From assembly GCF_900115345.1 (NCBI RefSeq), contig NZ_FOWC01000007.1, forward strand, positions 394,491 to 458,490: a stretch of DNA of 64,000 nt, read 5' to 3'. Below are positions 9,330 through 18,092 of this stretch, one piece after another. Source of the DNA: Amycolatopsis rubida. GTDB taxonomy: Bacteria > Actinomycetota > Actinomycetes > Mycobacteriales > Pseudonocardiaceae. The number at the start of each line of letters is the position of its first letter. The stretch's first letter is position 1. The notes under the pieces are model-generated. The model saw only the letters and a list, made by a program, of their open reading frames with translations, did no database searches and had not been told where the DNA came from. The translations under genes and the position numbers were made by a program.

Positions 9330-9967
9330 ATGTCTCGCAGCTCGCGCAAGCTGGCCGGAGTGCTGATTTCCGCGGCCGCGGCCGCCCTGCCGGTCAGCCC
9401 TCCCGCCTCGGCGGCCGGCGCGGCGGTGAACGGCGGCGACGCGATGTACACCGTCTCGCCGGGACCCGGACGCGAGCCGTACTACTGCTCTGCGGGATTC
9501 GCGGTTCTCGTCAAGCAGGTCCGGTACCTCCGCACCGCGGGGCACTGCACCGAACACGGGCTCGACTGGAAAGCCGTCGGCCGCAACGTCGACAGCCGCT
9601 TCCCGGTGACCGATTACGGCCGCGTCGAGGATCCGGGCACAGCCGGGTCGATCTGTACGACGGCAGCACTCAGCGGATCCTGCGCGCGGGCGCCCCGCGA
9701 GTGGGACAGCTGGTGTGCAAGAGCGGCATGACCACGAAGAAGACGTGCGGAAAGGTCCTGGGCCTCAACCAGACCGTGAACTTCGGCGACGGCAAGCAGG
9801 TCGTCGGGACCATCGCTACGGATATCCCGGTCGGGGCCGGCGACAGCGGCGGCCCGTTGTTCTGCGCCGGGGTCGGGTACGGAGTGCTCTCCGGCGGGAA
9901 CGACCAGGTCAGCTTCTTCCAGCCGTTGCCGCCGGCGCTCGCCGCCTGCGGAGCGACACTCGCCTGA
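9330..9967 (+). pseudogene. Streptogrisin-like secreted serine protease (S1 family), frameshifted
   Basis: The first frame encodes a signal peptide (MSRSSRKLAGVLISAAAAAL) and the mature start through the catalytic histidine (TAGHCTE) and aspartate (VTDYGRVED). Near 9633-9638 the reading frame moves by -1. The second frame continues HSRVDLYDGSTQRI, carries the catalytic serine motif GAGDSGGPLF, and ends FFQPLPPALAACGATLA. All three triad residues exist, but in two frames; one added base would restore about 212 residues. Unlike classical streptogrisins there is no pro-region. It is either a recent pseudogene or a single-base sequence error. Neighbouring genes offer no functional link. Confidence 0.8.
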
Positions 9968-9983
9968 GCGCGCTGCCCGAGGG

Positions 9984-10032
9984 GGGGGAGACCGCTCGGC
10001 ACGCTGTGCCTCACCCGCTCGGAGTCTCCCCC
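9984..10032. terminator. Weak hairpin between converging protease and FUSC genes
   Basis: A G-rich left arm (GGGGGAGAC, 9984-9992) pairs with GTCTCCCCC at 10024-10032 across a 31-base loop, the right arm falling inside the 3' end of the FUSC gene. A run of eight G residues at 9981-9988 is notable as an indel hotspot. With such a long loop the termination role is uncertain. Confidence 0.3.
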
Positions 10033-12257
10033 GGGATCCCCGCCCGGACCTGCCGGTACAGCCGCGGCACCGTCGGGTTGGGCAGCGCCGGCAGCCGCCG
10101 CGGGCCGGCCGATCCGGTCGCGGCCAGATCGCACAAGACGTGGTAAAGGTGGCTCAGCGCCCGCAGAGCCGGGTCTTTCGCCCGTTCTCCGGCGGCAGCG
10201 GGGGTATACGCGAACAAGGCCACGTCGGCGCGCGCCAGCGGGCCCTCCGCGGCTGGCCGGCCCGTGCCGGGCGGAGCCGCGGTCAATTCCTCGACCGCCT
10301 CGGCGAGGGCGGTGCACGCCGCCACCGGGCCTTCCGGATGCCGGGTGCACGAACCAGGCATCCGCATCGCGACCGCGAGCGCCCTGCCGTGCGTGGTCAG
10401 CGCGGCGTAAAGCGACAACCGGTGCCGCAACCGGGGCGAGGTCGTGCCGCCGAGGACCGGGCGGGTGAGCGGTCGCGCGACCAGCGCGAGCTGGTACAGC
10501 CGGTGGTCGAGGTCGCGGGCGAGCGCGTCGAAGTCCGCGGGCGGGCCGGGGTGCCGCTCAAGCCGGGCCGCGGCGGCGGTCAGCACCTCGTGCAGCGCGC
10601 CGAGGAGGTTGTTCCGCACCGTGCGCACAGTGTCCCGAGTGGACAGCGGGGTGACGAGCAGCGCGACCAGCAGGCCGACCGCCGCGCCGATCGCGGTTTC
10701 CTCCAGCCGCAGCAGAAGCAGACCGGGCGAGAACTCGTGCAGCACGCTGTAGAGCTGGCCGACCATGATCGTCACGAAGAAGATCATGTACGCGTACGAC
10801 AACCGGATCAGGTAGAAGCCGAGGAACATGCTCGCGCAGATGGTCGCCAGCACGGCCGCGGTGCTGCCCGCGGTCAGCGCCGCCAGGCCGATCGACGCGG
10901 CGAGGCCGACGAACGTGCCGACCACCCGGTTGAAGCCCTTGAGGAAGGTTTCGGTTCGGGTGGCGGTGCCGGTGAACATGACGAACGCGGCCAGCACCGC
11001 CCAGTAGTAGCGGGCGTCGGACAACTGCTTGCCGGCCAGGATCGCCAGCGCGCCGGCGAGCGCGCCCTGCACCGCCTGCCTGCTCACGAAGTCGAGGCGG
11101 GACAACGGGTTCCACCGGGCGTGCCGGGCCGGGACCTCGCCCGCGGCGGCCGCCGAACCCGGCAGCGCGCCGAAGACCAGGCCCACCGCCGGTTCGAAAT
11201 CGTCGACGGGTTCGGCCCCGGCCGCGCCGGGCCGCCGGGCCCGTTCGAGCACCGGGGCCAGTTCGAGCGCGGCCGCCGCGAAGTGCCGCGCGGGCCACCA
11301 CCCGCCTGCCGTGCCGCCCGCACCCTCGGCCAGCGCGGCCAGCCGGTAGGCGACCTGCGACGCACCCCGGTCGTCGTGCCGGGCCAGCCGGTCGGACACC
11401 TCCGCGGCCAGCACGGCCAGCCCGGAACCGCTGTCGACGAGCGCGCACGCGGAGGTCGCCAGCTGGTCGAGCAGATGGTGCGCGTCGACCATCGCGCGCC
11501 GGAGCGCGGCCGCCGAGAAGCCTTCCGGCACCGCGCCGGGCTGTGCCGACCACGCCTCGATCATCAGCGCCGCTTCGGCGATCCGCGCCTGCCGCCGCTG
11601 AACTCGCCGCCGGAGCCGCACGTCCTGATGCGGATCCGGGCTGCTCAGCAGATCCGCGCAGGACCGGGCGAGCGCTCGGCCTCGTGCGTCGAACGCGCGC
11701 ACCACTTGGCCGAGCGTGCGTTCCGGGCTGGTGCGCAACACCGTCAGCGACAGCAGCAGCACCCACACCGATGCCACCACGACGGCGAGCAGCAGCGCGG
11801 GCAGCGTCTCGACGGTCGCGTGCAGGAAGGACGCGAAGAAGTAGCCCATCCAGGCCATGAAGCCGTAGAAAAAGAAAACCGGCCCGAAACGGCGGACGAA
11901 AACCGCGAGGAACATCACCACGACGAAGACGACGAGCATCAGGTCCGGATGCGCGCCGACCGCCGCTCCCGGCACCATGCCGGCTCCGAAGGCGACCGGG
12001 AAGAACACCGCGGTCTTCACCTTCGTCCAGGCCGGCGAGTCGCCGAGGGCCATCGACCCCATCATCGCGACCACCGCGCCGAGCAGCATCCCGACCAGCG
12101 CGCCCTTCGGGTCCGCGCCGGTGAAATGCGCCAGCAGGTACTCCACGCCGAGCGCGGTGCCCATCGACACGGTCGCCCCGAGCGCCGAGCGCAACCGGCT
12201 CAGCCCCGGATCCGAGGCGGCCACCCGGTCCCGGATCTCCGTTCCCCTGGGCAGCAT
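10011..12257 (-). CDS. FUSC-family inner-membrane exporter
   Basis: A 748-residue membrane protein with the two-block layout of fusaric acid/aromatic carboxylate exporters. An N-terminal set of spans (RSALGATVSMGTALGVEYLL onward) is followed by a long cytoplasmic helical region (about 210-370), then a second set starting YYWAVLAAFVMFTGTATR, which contains the conserved FUSC_2 segment with NRVVGTFVG. It likely expels amphipathic or aromatic compounds. The ATG at 12257 is chosen because it leaves room for the divergent regulator; the frame is open to 12431 but would cross the operator. The divergent MarR gene is its probable regulator. Confidence 0.85.
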   Translation of the reverse strand: MLPRGTEIRDRVAASDPGLSRLRSALGATVSMGTALGVEYLLAHFTGADPKGALVGMLLGAVVAMMGSMALGDSPAWTKVKTAVFFPVAFGAGMVPGAAVGAHPDLMLVVFVVVMFLAVFVRRFGPVFFFYGFMAWMGYFFASFLHATVETLPALLLAVVVASVWVLLLSLTVLRTSPERTLGQVVRAFDARGRALARSCADLLSSPDPHQDVRLRRRVQRRQARIAEAALMIEAWSAQPGAVPEGFSAAALRRAMVDAHHLLDQLATSACALVDSGSGLAVLAAEVSDRLARHDDRGASQVAYRLAALAEGAGGTAGGWWPARHFAAAALELAPVLERARRPGAAGAEPVDDFEPAVGLVFGALPGSAAAAGEVPARHARWNPLSRLDFVSRQAVQGALAGALAILAGKQLSDARYYWAVLAAFVMFTGTATRTETFLKGFNRVVGTFVGLAASIGLAALTAGSTAAVLATICASMFLGFYLIRLSYAYMIFFVTIMVGQLYSVLHEFSPGLLLLRLEETAIGAAVGLLVALLVTPLSTRDTVRTVRNNLLGALHEVLTAAAARLERHPGPPADFDALARDLDHRLYQLALVARPLTRPVLGGTTSPRLRHRLSLYAALTTHGRALAVAMRMPGSCTRHPEGPVAACTALAEAVEELTAAPPGTGRPAAEGPLARADVALFAYTPAAAGERAKDPALRALSHLYHVLCDLAATGSAGPRRLPALPNPTVPRLYRQVRAGIPGETPSG

Positions 12258-12290
12258 CCACCCCGCCTTCCCGTCCTCCTGCGCGATCAC

Positions 12291-12303
12291 CGGTATGATA
12301 CCG
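12291..12303. promoter_or_regulatory. Palindromic operator between FUSC exporter and MarR genes
   Basis: CGGTATGATACCG is a perfect inverted repeat (6-bp arms, 1-base centre) in the 88-base gap between the divergent start codons. Its flank continues GATATTTCCG, AT-rich against the local background. MarR proteins usually bind such short palindromes in the divergent promoter they share with an efflux gene, so I infer joint repression. Confidence 0.65.
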
Positions 12304-12345
12304 ATATTTCCGCGACGCCTCTTCGGCTCATCGGAGGACCCGGGC

Positions 12346-12795
12346 ATGGAACAGCCCAGCGAACCGCTCGACGTGCTGGAACGCGCCACCGCGGTGCTGG
12401 TGCGGAATTTCGAGATGCTGCGCCGCCGCACCGACGTCTACGCCGAACTGGACCAGGCCGAGTACCTGATCCTGCGCACGCTCGACGAGCTCGGCCCGGC
12501 CGACATCGGCACCCTGGCCGGCGCGCTGGGCCTCGACCCGTCCACCGCCGGACGGCAGGTCTCGGCCATGCTCCGGAAGGAACTGGCCGAGCGCAGCCCG
12601 GCCGGCGACGACCGCAGACGCTGCGTCATCACCCCGACCGGGCACGGCCGCGAACTCATGCACCGCACCCGTACCCGGCGGCGATCCTCGGTCGCGGAAC
12701 TGCTGAACGACTGGTCGCCTGACGAGGTACAAGCCTTCGCCGGCCTGCTGACCCGGTACAACAGCGCAGTCACGCGCCGTTACCTCGGCGACTGA
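12346..12795 (+). CDS. MarR-family transcriptional regulator
   Basis: A 149-residue winged-helix regulator. Its recognition region reads ADIGTLAGALGLDPSTAGRQVSAM and the wing ERSPAGDDRRRCVITPTG carries the DxRxxxV/I-LT pattern of MarR proteins. GGAGGA lies 8 bases before the ATG. It diverges from the FUSC exporter and shares the palindrome at 12291-12303, so it probably represses both genes until a small aromatic or cationic ligand binds. The ligand is unknown. Confidence 0.9.
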   Translation: MEQPSEPLDVLERATAVLVRNFEMLRRRTDVYAELDQAEYLILRTLDELGPADIGTLAGALGLDPSTAGRQVSAMLRKELAERSPAGDDRRRCVITPTGHGRELMHRTRTRRRSSVAELLNDWSPDEVQAFAGLLTRYNSAVTRRYLGD

Positions 12796-13258
12796 CGCCG
12801 TCGGCGGCGAGGTCGAACCGAAATCGGTTCTCGCCGCGCCCGCGGCCGTCCGGCGCGCCGCCGTTGGAGAGGATCACCCGCCGCGAGGGTTCGTTGTCCG
12901 CGGCCCAGGTCAGCAGGACGCGGTCGAGGCTCCGGCATTCCGCGAGCCCGGCCGCCAGCGTCCGCGTGCCGCCACGGAGGCACCCGCTTCGGCGAGTTCG
13001 GCGGTGAGTTCGGGCCGGACGACCAGCGCGCCCGGGGAGTACTCGCCGGAGACGTACCAGAAGACCGTGGACGGCACTCCCCACCGCGCGCCGCGCGGCG
13101 ACGAAGCCGGCGGAGTCGTCGCTCGCCGAGTCCAGCCACTCGGCCGGGCGGCCTTCGAGCAAGCAGCCAGCCTGTTCGCCGACGAGATAGCACGTGCCGA
13201 CTTCGGTGGTGGGCCAGACCAGCCGAGGCGGCTGGAGAAGACGGATCGCACAGCTCAT
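12770..13258 (-). pseudogene. Decayed GNAT acetyltransferase
   Basis: Starting at MSCAIRLLQPPRLVW the frame reads well to SAGFVAARRA. The natural sequence then continues in another frame as WGVPSTVFWYVSGEYSP and ALVVRPELTAELAEAG, and returns to the first frame at LAAGLAECRSLDRVLLTWAADN followed by EPSRRVILSNGG, the GNAT C-terminal pattern. The acetyl-CoA loop (GxxGY...R/QxxGxG/A) between these parts is missing. Two frame changes plus loss of the cofactor loop argue for real decay. It lies 20 bases after the acyl-CoA synthetase on the same strand, and its 3' end overlaps marR. Confidence 0.65.
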
Positions 13259-13278
13259 TTTCGCTTCCTCGGAGCACG

Positions 13279-14868
13279 TCACTCCCGCGCCAGGTCGGCG
13301 TGCCCCTCCCGCAGCGCGCGCTTCACGATTTTCCCGCTCGGGTTCTTCGGCAGCGCGTCCACGAACACCACGTACTTCGGGCACTTGTATCCGGCCAGGT
13401 GCTGCCGGGCGTGCGCGAGCACCTCGTCCTCGGTGAGCGTGACGCCCTCGCGCGGCACGACCGCCGCGGTGACCGCTTCGATCCAGTGCGGGTGCGCGAC
13501 TCCGAACACCGCCACCTCGGCGATTCCGTCGAGCAGGTACAGGGCTTCCTCGACCTCGCGGCTCGCGACGTTCTCGCCGCCGGTCTTGATCATGTCCTTC
13601 TTCCGGTCCACCACGGACAGATAACCCTCTTCGTCCAGCACGCCGAGGTCGCCGGAGTGGAACCAGCCGCCCGCGAAGGCGGCGGCGGTTTTCTCCTCGT
13701 CCTCGTAGTAGCCGAGCGTCGCGTGCGGACTGCGGTGCACGATCTCGCCGACCTCGCCGGGCGGCAGTGCTCGGCCGTCCTCGTCGACGATCCGGGTTTC
13801 GACGTTGACCGACGCCCGGCCCGCCGACCCCGCTTTCGCGAGTTGTTCGTGCGGACGCAGGATCGTGGCCAGCGGGGCCATTTCGGTCTGGCCGTAGAAG
13901 TTCCACAGCTGCACGTCCGGCAAGCGGCGCGCGAGTTCGCGCAGCACTTCGGCGGGCATCGGCGACGCGCCGTAGTAGCCCTTCCGCAGGCTCGACAGGT
14001 CCGTCGTGTCGAACGCCGGGTGGCGCAGCAGCGAGATCCACACCGTCGGCGGCGCGAACAGCTTCGTCGCGCGTTCCCGTTCCACCGCGGCCAGCAGCGC
14101 CGCCGGGTCCGGACCGGGCAGGATCACGCTCGTCGCGCCCAGGTAGACGTCGACCGACAGGAAACAGTCCAGCTGCGCGCAGTGGTAGAGCGGCAGCGAA
14201 TGCACCTCGATGTCGTCGCCGGTCATGCTGCCGTCGATCGCGCACGACACATACTGCGAGATCAGCGAACGGCTCGACAACAGCACGCCCTTCGGCCGCG
14301 ATTCGGTGCCGGAGGTGTACATCAGCCGCAACGGGTCGTCGTCCGCCACCAGCACCGCAGGCGCGGTTTCGTCGCCGGGCCGGTCGATCCAGTCCGCGAC
14401 GCTCTCCCATTCGCCGCCGCTGCCGCCGATCCGGGCGCGCAGGGCGTCGGTGCGGCCGGAGCGCTTCACCGCCTCCGCCGCGATGCCGAGCAACGCGTCC
14501 TCGGCGATCAGCCCCGACACTCCGGCGTGGCCGAGAATGAACGCGACCTCCTCCGCGCCGAGCATGAAGTTCACCGGCACCAGCACCACGCCCAGCTTCG
14601 CCGTGGCGAACACGAGCACCGCGTACTCCCAGCAGTTGCGGCTGAGCAGCGCGAGCCGGTCGCCCTTCGCGAGGCCGCGCTCGGCGAGCCGGCGCGCGCA
14701 GCGGTTGACCGCCGCGTCGAACTCGCGGTAGGTCGCGCGTCGCTCGCCGGAGACGATCGCGAGCTTGTCCGGCAGGCGCAACGCGGTGCGCCGCAGGAGA
14801 TCCCCGACGGAATGCTGGCGGGCGTGCTGGATCGCTTCCGCCGTTTCGGCGCTGAACGGGCTCGGCAT
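13279..14868 (-). CDS. AMP-dependent acyl-CoA synthetase
   Basis: The 529-residue protein follows the ANL-superfamily plan: P-loop LMYTSGTESRPKGVLLSSRS near residue 160, the adenine-binding NFYGQTEMAP motif, the hinge SGDLGVLDEEGYLSVVDRKK and the C-terminal catalytic lysine in PSGKIVKRAL. It activates a carboxylic acid, likely medium- or long-chain, to the CoA thioester. ATG 14868 gives the family length; the open frame upstream is antisense to the kinase gene. It is divergent from that kinase. Confidence 0.93.
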   Translation of the reverse strand: MPSPFSAETAEAIQHARQHSVGDLLRRTALRLPDKLAIVSGERRATYREFDAAVNRCARRLAERGLAKGDRLALLSRNCWEYAVLVFATAKLGVVLVPVNFMLGAEEVAFILGHAGVSGLIAEDALLGIAAEAVKRSGRTDALRARIGGSGGEWESVADWIDRPGDETAPAVLVADDDPLRLMYTSGTESRPKGVLLSSRSLISQYVSCAIDGSMTGDDIEVHSLPLYHCAQLDCFLSVDVYLGATSVILPGPDPAALLAAVERERATKLFAPPTVWISLLRHPAFDTTDLSSLRKGYYGASPMPAEVLRELARRLPDVQLWNFYGQTEMAPLATILRPHEQLAKAGSAGRASVNVETRIVDEDGRALPPGEVGEIVHRSPHATLGYYEDEEKTAAAFAGGWFHSGDLGVLDEEGYLSVVDRKKDMIKTGGENVASREVEEALYLLDGIAEVAVFGVAHPHWIEAVTAAVVPREGVTLTEDEVLAHARQHLAGYKCPKYVVFVDALPKNPSGKIVKRALREGHADLARE

Positions 14869-14958
14869 AGCGGGAGTCTCATCCACCGGCGCGGCGCGCG
14901 CAAGCAGGGCCGGCGGCGACCCTCGGTAGGCTTTCCGGCACCATCCGGGGAGGGGCGC

Positions 14959-17169
14959 GTGGACGAGACCGAAGCACCGACGCTCGACCGGCCGGACATC
15001 ACCGGCAGGCTGCCCCGGTACCGGCTCGTCCGCCAGCTCGCGCGCACCAGGATGAGCGAGGTCTTCGAGGCGCTCGACACCGCGGACGGGCGAGCGGTGG
15101 CGCTCAAGGTCGTCGGCCCGGAGTTCATGGCGGTGCCCGGGTTCCGCACCCGGTTCGAGCGCGAAACCCGGATCGCGCGCGACCTCGGGCATCCGAACAT
15201 CGTCCCGGCGCTGGACGCCGGGTTCACCGAAGACGGCCGCCTGGGCTACCTCGCGATGGAGTACGTGCGCGGCACGAACCTCGCGCGGATGCTCGCCGAT
15301 CGGGGTCCGCTGCCGGTCAAGGAGACTCTCGGGATCGGACGCGAGATCGCCGCCGCCCTCGACGCGGCGCACGAACGGCGGCTCGTGCACCGCGACGTCA
15401 AACCCGGCAACATCCTGCTCGACGCCGACGGCCGCGCGTACCTGTGCGACTTCGGCATCGCCCGCCAGCTCGACCTCACGCAGCTCACCGCGACCGGGGC
15501 GTTCCTCGGCACGGCCGGCTACGCCGCGCCCGAACAACGCCAGGGCAAGCCGGCCGGACCGGCGGCCGACGTGTATTCGCTCGCCTGCGTGCTCGGCGAA
15601 TGCCTGGCCGGTGCGCCGCCGGGCCACCACGCCGAACTCGGCCGCGCCGTCCGGCGCGCCCTCCGCCGGTCGCTCAGCATCGACCCGGCCGCGCGGCATC
15701 CGGCCTGCACCGCGCTGGTCGAGGATTTGGCGGCCGCCGAACGCCGGGATCGGCGGCGACGGCGGATGCTGCGCGCGGGAGTCCCGGCGGTCGCTGCGGC
15801 CGGTCTGCTCGTCGCCTCGCTGACCACCGGCGGCCTGTCCGGAGTCGACGACGCCGCTCTCGCCCGGATGCCGGCCGCCTTGCGGGCCGACTGTGCGACC
15901 GCGGACACGCCCGTCTCCGGCGCGACCGCGACCATCACCTGTCACGACCCGGCCGGCCGCGCCGCGACGACGGCGCTGTACGCCGACCCGAAGCAGGCCG
16001 CCGACGCCTACTCCGCCTTGCTGTCGCGCGGCGGCGAGTCAACCGGCCAAGGAGACTGCGCCGTCGCCTCGGGGGCCGAACACCGTTACCCGGCAACCGG
16101 TCCCGCTCTCGGCCGCGTGTTCTGCCATGCCGGAGGCGGACGGTCCACAGTGGTCTGGAAGGACGATGCCGCTCGCGCGGTCACCACAGCCACTGCCTCG
16201 GCGGACGAGGATGCTGCTTTGCGCGCCGCGTGGGTCGGCTGGACCGGGACGCCGGCCTTCCCGACCCCGGACGAGACCGCCCTCACCGAGATCGCCGCCG
16301 GAAACCAGTGCCACCGCGCGGCACCCGCGGATCTCGGCACCTATCCCGGAGCCATCGCCGGAATCGCCTGCACACCACGCGGGACCGGCCCACGCGACGT
16401 GTCCTACTACCGTTTCGCCGACACCCGGACGCTGCGTTCCAGCTTCGACGGTCTCGTCACCGCCGCGAAGGCGCCGAGCGGGAAACCTTGTCCGGGCGCG
16501 TCGCCGAGCACCACCCGCTTCGACTGGCTGAGCGTCGATCTCGGCCAGGTGCTCTGCCGTCCCGGCCGGGAAGGCACCGTCGCGATCGACTGGAGCCTCG
16601 ATTCGTTCCACGTCCTCGGCCACGTCACCGGCGCCAGCCAGGAAGGCGCGGGCGGCTGGTGGACGCAATGGCATCTCGCGCCGCTCAGCCGGATCGTCTC
16701 GCAGGTCAACCGCGAGTCCTCCCCCGCGTTCCCGGCCCCGGCGGAAAACACGCTGCTGCGACGGATCCCGCCCGCTTCGCGGATCAACTGCGTGCGCCCG
16801 TCCGCAGACCAGCGCTGGCGAGACCTCGGCGCGGTGCGGGCCGATGCCGCTGTCGCGTGCGGACCGGCCAGCGGAGCCGGACTGGTCGTCTACTACCAGC
16901 TGCCCGACGCCGCCACGATGAACCAGGTCTTCAACAGCACCCAGACCACCGAAAAGGCGTGCACCGACCAGCCGCCCGATTTCGCCGCCGACCGCCCCTA
17001 CTCGCGCGACGGCCACACCGGACGCCTCGCCTGCGCGACCCTCGCGCCCAGCGGCGAGCGCTACCTCAAGTGGACAGACGACCAGTCGGGGATCCTCGCG
17101 GTCGCGCATCGCGGCACCGAGCCGTTCGCGATGGCCGACTGGTGGAACCACGACTCCGGCCCGTCCTGA
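14959..17169 (+). CDS. Membrane serine/threonine protein kinase with triplicated cysteine-rich ectodomain
   Basis: A 736-residue PknB-type kinase. Visible are the ATP lysine (VALKVV), HRDVKPGNILL, CDFGIA and GYAAPEQ. The glycine-rich loop has become LARTRMSEVFEA with no glycine. One membrane span (about 275-293) follows the RRRRML stop-transfer. Instead of PASTA repeats, the outside has three repeats of roughly 140 residues, each with four cysteines in similar spacing and most ending near a tryptophan pair; I read this directly from the alignment of repeats 2 and 3 (QC/IAC/KPC/VLC versus NC/VAC/KAC/LAC). GTG 14959 is preceded by GGGGAGGGG. It probably senses an extracellular cue. Confidence 0.9.
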   Translation: MDETEAPTLDRPDITGRLPRYRLVRQLARTRMSEVFEALDTADGRAVALKVVGPEFMAVPGFRTRFERETRIARDLGHPNIVPALDAGFTEDGRLGYLAMEYVRGTNLARMLADRGPLPVKETLGIGREIAAALDAAHERRLVHRDVKPGNILLDADGRAYLCDFGIARQLDLTQLTATGAFLGTAGYAAPEQRQGKPAGPAADVYSLACVLGECLAGAPPGHHAELGRAVRRALRRSLSIDPAARHPACTALVEDLAAAERRDRRRRRMLRAGVPAVAAAGLLVASLTTGGLSGVDDAALARMPAALRADCATADTPVSGATATITCHDPAGRAATTALYADPKQAADAYSALLSRGGESTGQGDCAVASGAEHRYPATGPALGRVFCHAGGGRSTVVWKDDAARAVTTATASADEDAALRAAWVGWTGTPAFPTPDETALTEIAAGNQCHRAAPADLGTYPGAIAGIACTPRGTGPRDVSYYRFADTRTLRSSFDGLVTAAKAPSGKPCPGASPSTTRFDWLSVDLGQVLCRPGREGTVAIDWSLDSFHVLGHVTGASQEGAGGWWTQWHLAPLSRIVSQVNRESSPAFPAPAENTLLRRIPPASRINCVRPSADQRWRDLGAVRADAAVACGPASGAGLVVYYQLPDAATMNQVFNSTQTTEKACTDQPPDFAADRPYSRDGHTGRLACATLAPSGERYLKWTDDQSGILAVAHRGTEPFAMADWWNHDSGPS

Positions 17170-17173
17170 GCGC

Positions 17174-17614
17174 TCAGCCCTCCAGGGAGCCGCCGATCGA
17201 GGCCGACCCGGTGACGTTCCCGTGCCCGCCGCTCGCGGTGTGCACGGACTCCTTGCCGTCCACGACGGAATACATGTCCACTTCGCCGCTCGCGCCGGAA
17301 TAGGTGATCTCCAGCGTCCACTGGTGCGGTTTCCCGTCCGCCGGCACGGTGAGCGACTGCCGCCACGGCATCTTCACCGGCCCGGTTTCCTGGGTGGCGC
17401 CGTCCAAGGTGTAGGTGATCTGTTTCAGGGAACCGGAACCGGTCGCGTTCAGCACGAGCGTGTGCGGCTGGCGATCAGGCACCCGTTCCTCGACCGGCGC
17501 GGCGGAGGAAGACGACGCCGCGGGAGCCGGAGCGGGGCTGCCCGAGCACGCGGTCAGTGCGGCGAGCAACGCGACCGGCGCGAGCACCGTCCGGGCAACG
17601 GCGGGAAATTCCAT
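17174..17614 (-). CDS. MmpS-like lipoprotein
   Basis: A 146-residue secreted lipoprotein with lipobox LTAC (Cys about 22) and a Ser/Pro/Ala linker, followed by a domain reading LVLNATGSGSLKQITYTLDG, VKMPWRQSLTV and VDGKESVHTASGGHGNVTGSAS. That order of YxxxGxG..ITY, PW and the glycine-rich end is the MmpS fold. MmpS proteins normally assist MmpL transporters, but no mmpL lies here. Its stop is 4 bases from the convergent kinase stop. Confidence 0.75.
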   Translation of the reverse strand: MEFPAVARTVLAPVALLAALTACSGSPAPAPAASSSSAAPVEERVPDRQPHTLVLNATGSGSLKQITYTLDGATQETGPVKMPWRQSLTVPADGKPHQWTLEITYSGASGEVDMYSVVDGKESVHTASGGHGNVTGSASIGGSLEG

Positions 17615-17667
17615 GCCCGCACCGTACTCAACGACGGCCGGGACCGGTCCCAGCTCGGGAAAACCGC

Positions 17668-18033
17668 TCAGCCGTCCTTCGCCCACACCCGCACGGCCGC
17701 CGCGACCGCGATCCCGGCGACGCCGAGCACGATCCCCGCGACCAGCAGACCGGACGCGATCAGCCCGAGCGCCGCGACCGCGAACAGCGCGGCCTCCAGG
17801 AAGAACCGGGTCGGCTCCGGACTGCGCCGCTTCGCCTTCGGCGCGATCACGAGCCACCAGATCGCCGCCGCCAGCGCCGGCCACAGCACCGCGGACAGGA
17901 TGTCGAGGAACACGTTCCCGCCCAGCCGCGCGCCGGCGACCGCGAGACCGGCGAGCAGCGCCAGTTCGGTCAGGAAGCGGATGACGAGCACCGCGCCGGG
18001 GAAACCGCGCAATTCGGGTCGAGTGGTGGTCAC
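17668..18033 (-). CDS. YrdB-family four-helix membrane protein (DUF2568)
   Basis: The 121-residue protein has four hydrophobic helices: FPGAVLVIRFLTELALLAGL, a segment around FLDILSAVLWPALAAAIWW with the conserved APKAKRRSPEP loop, then two helices at the C-terminus. Pattern and length match the YrdB/DUF2568 family of unknown role. GTG 18033 is the only start giving the family N-terminus. It is an ordinary conserved small membrane protein. Confidence 0.8.
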   Translation of the reverse strand: MTTTRPELRGFPGAVLVIRFLTELALLAGLAVAGARLGGNVFLDILSAVLWPALAAAIWWLVIAPKAKRRSPEPTRFFLEAALFAVAALGLIASGLLVAGIVLGVAGIAVAAAVRVWAKDG

Positions 18034-18092
18034 GCCGGGAAGCCTAACGGCCGGGCCCGCGCTCCGTGCGCGGAGTGCGGACCCGGCCGGAA

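Noticed and set aside
9600..9660. Programmed -1 frameshifting in the protease gene
   Set aside because: There is no X-XXY-YYZ slippery heptamer and no downstream pseudoknot, and other genes here show similar one-base breaks. Mutation or sequence error is simpler.
10140..12722. An 860-codon plus-strand frame opposite the FUSC exporter
   Set aside because: Composition is Arg/Gly/His-rich and repetitive, and the minus strand has clear membrane spans. It also swallows the marR promoter.
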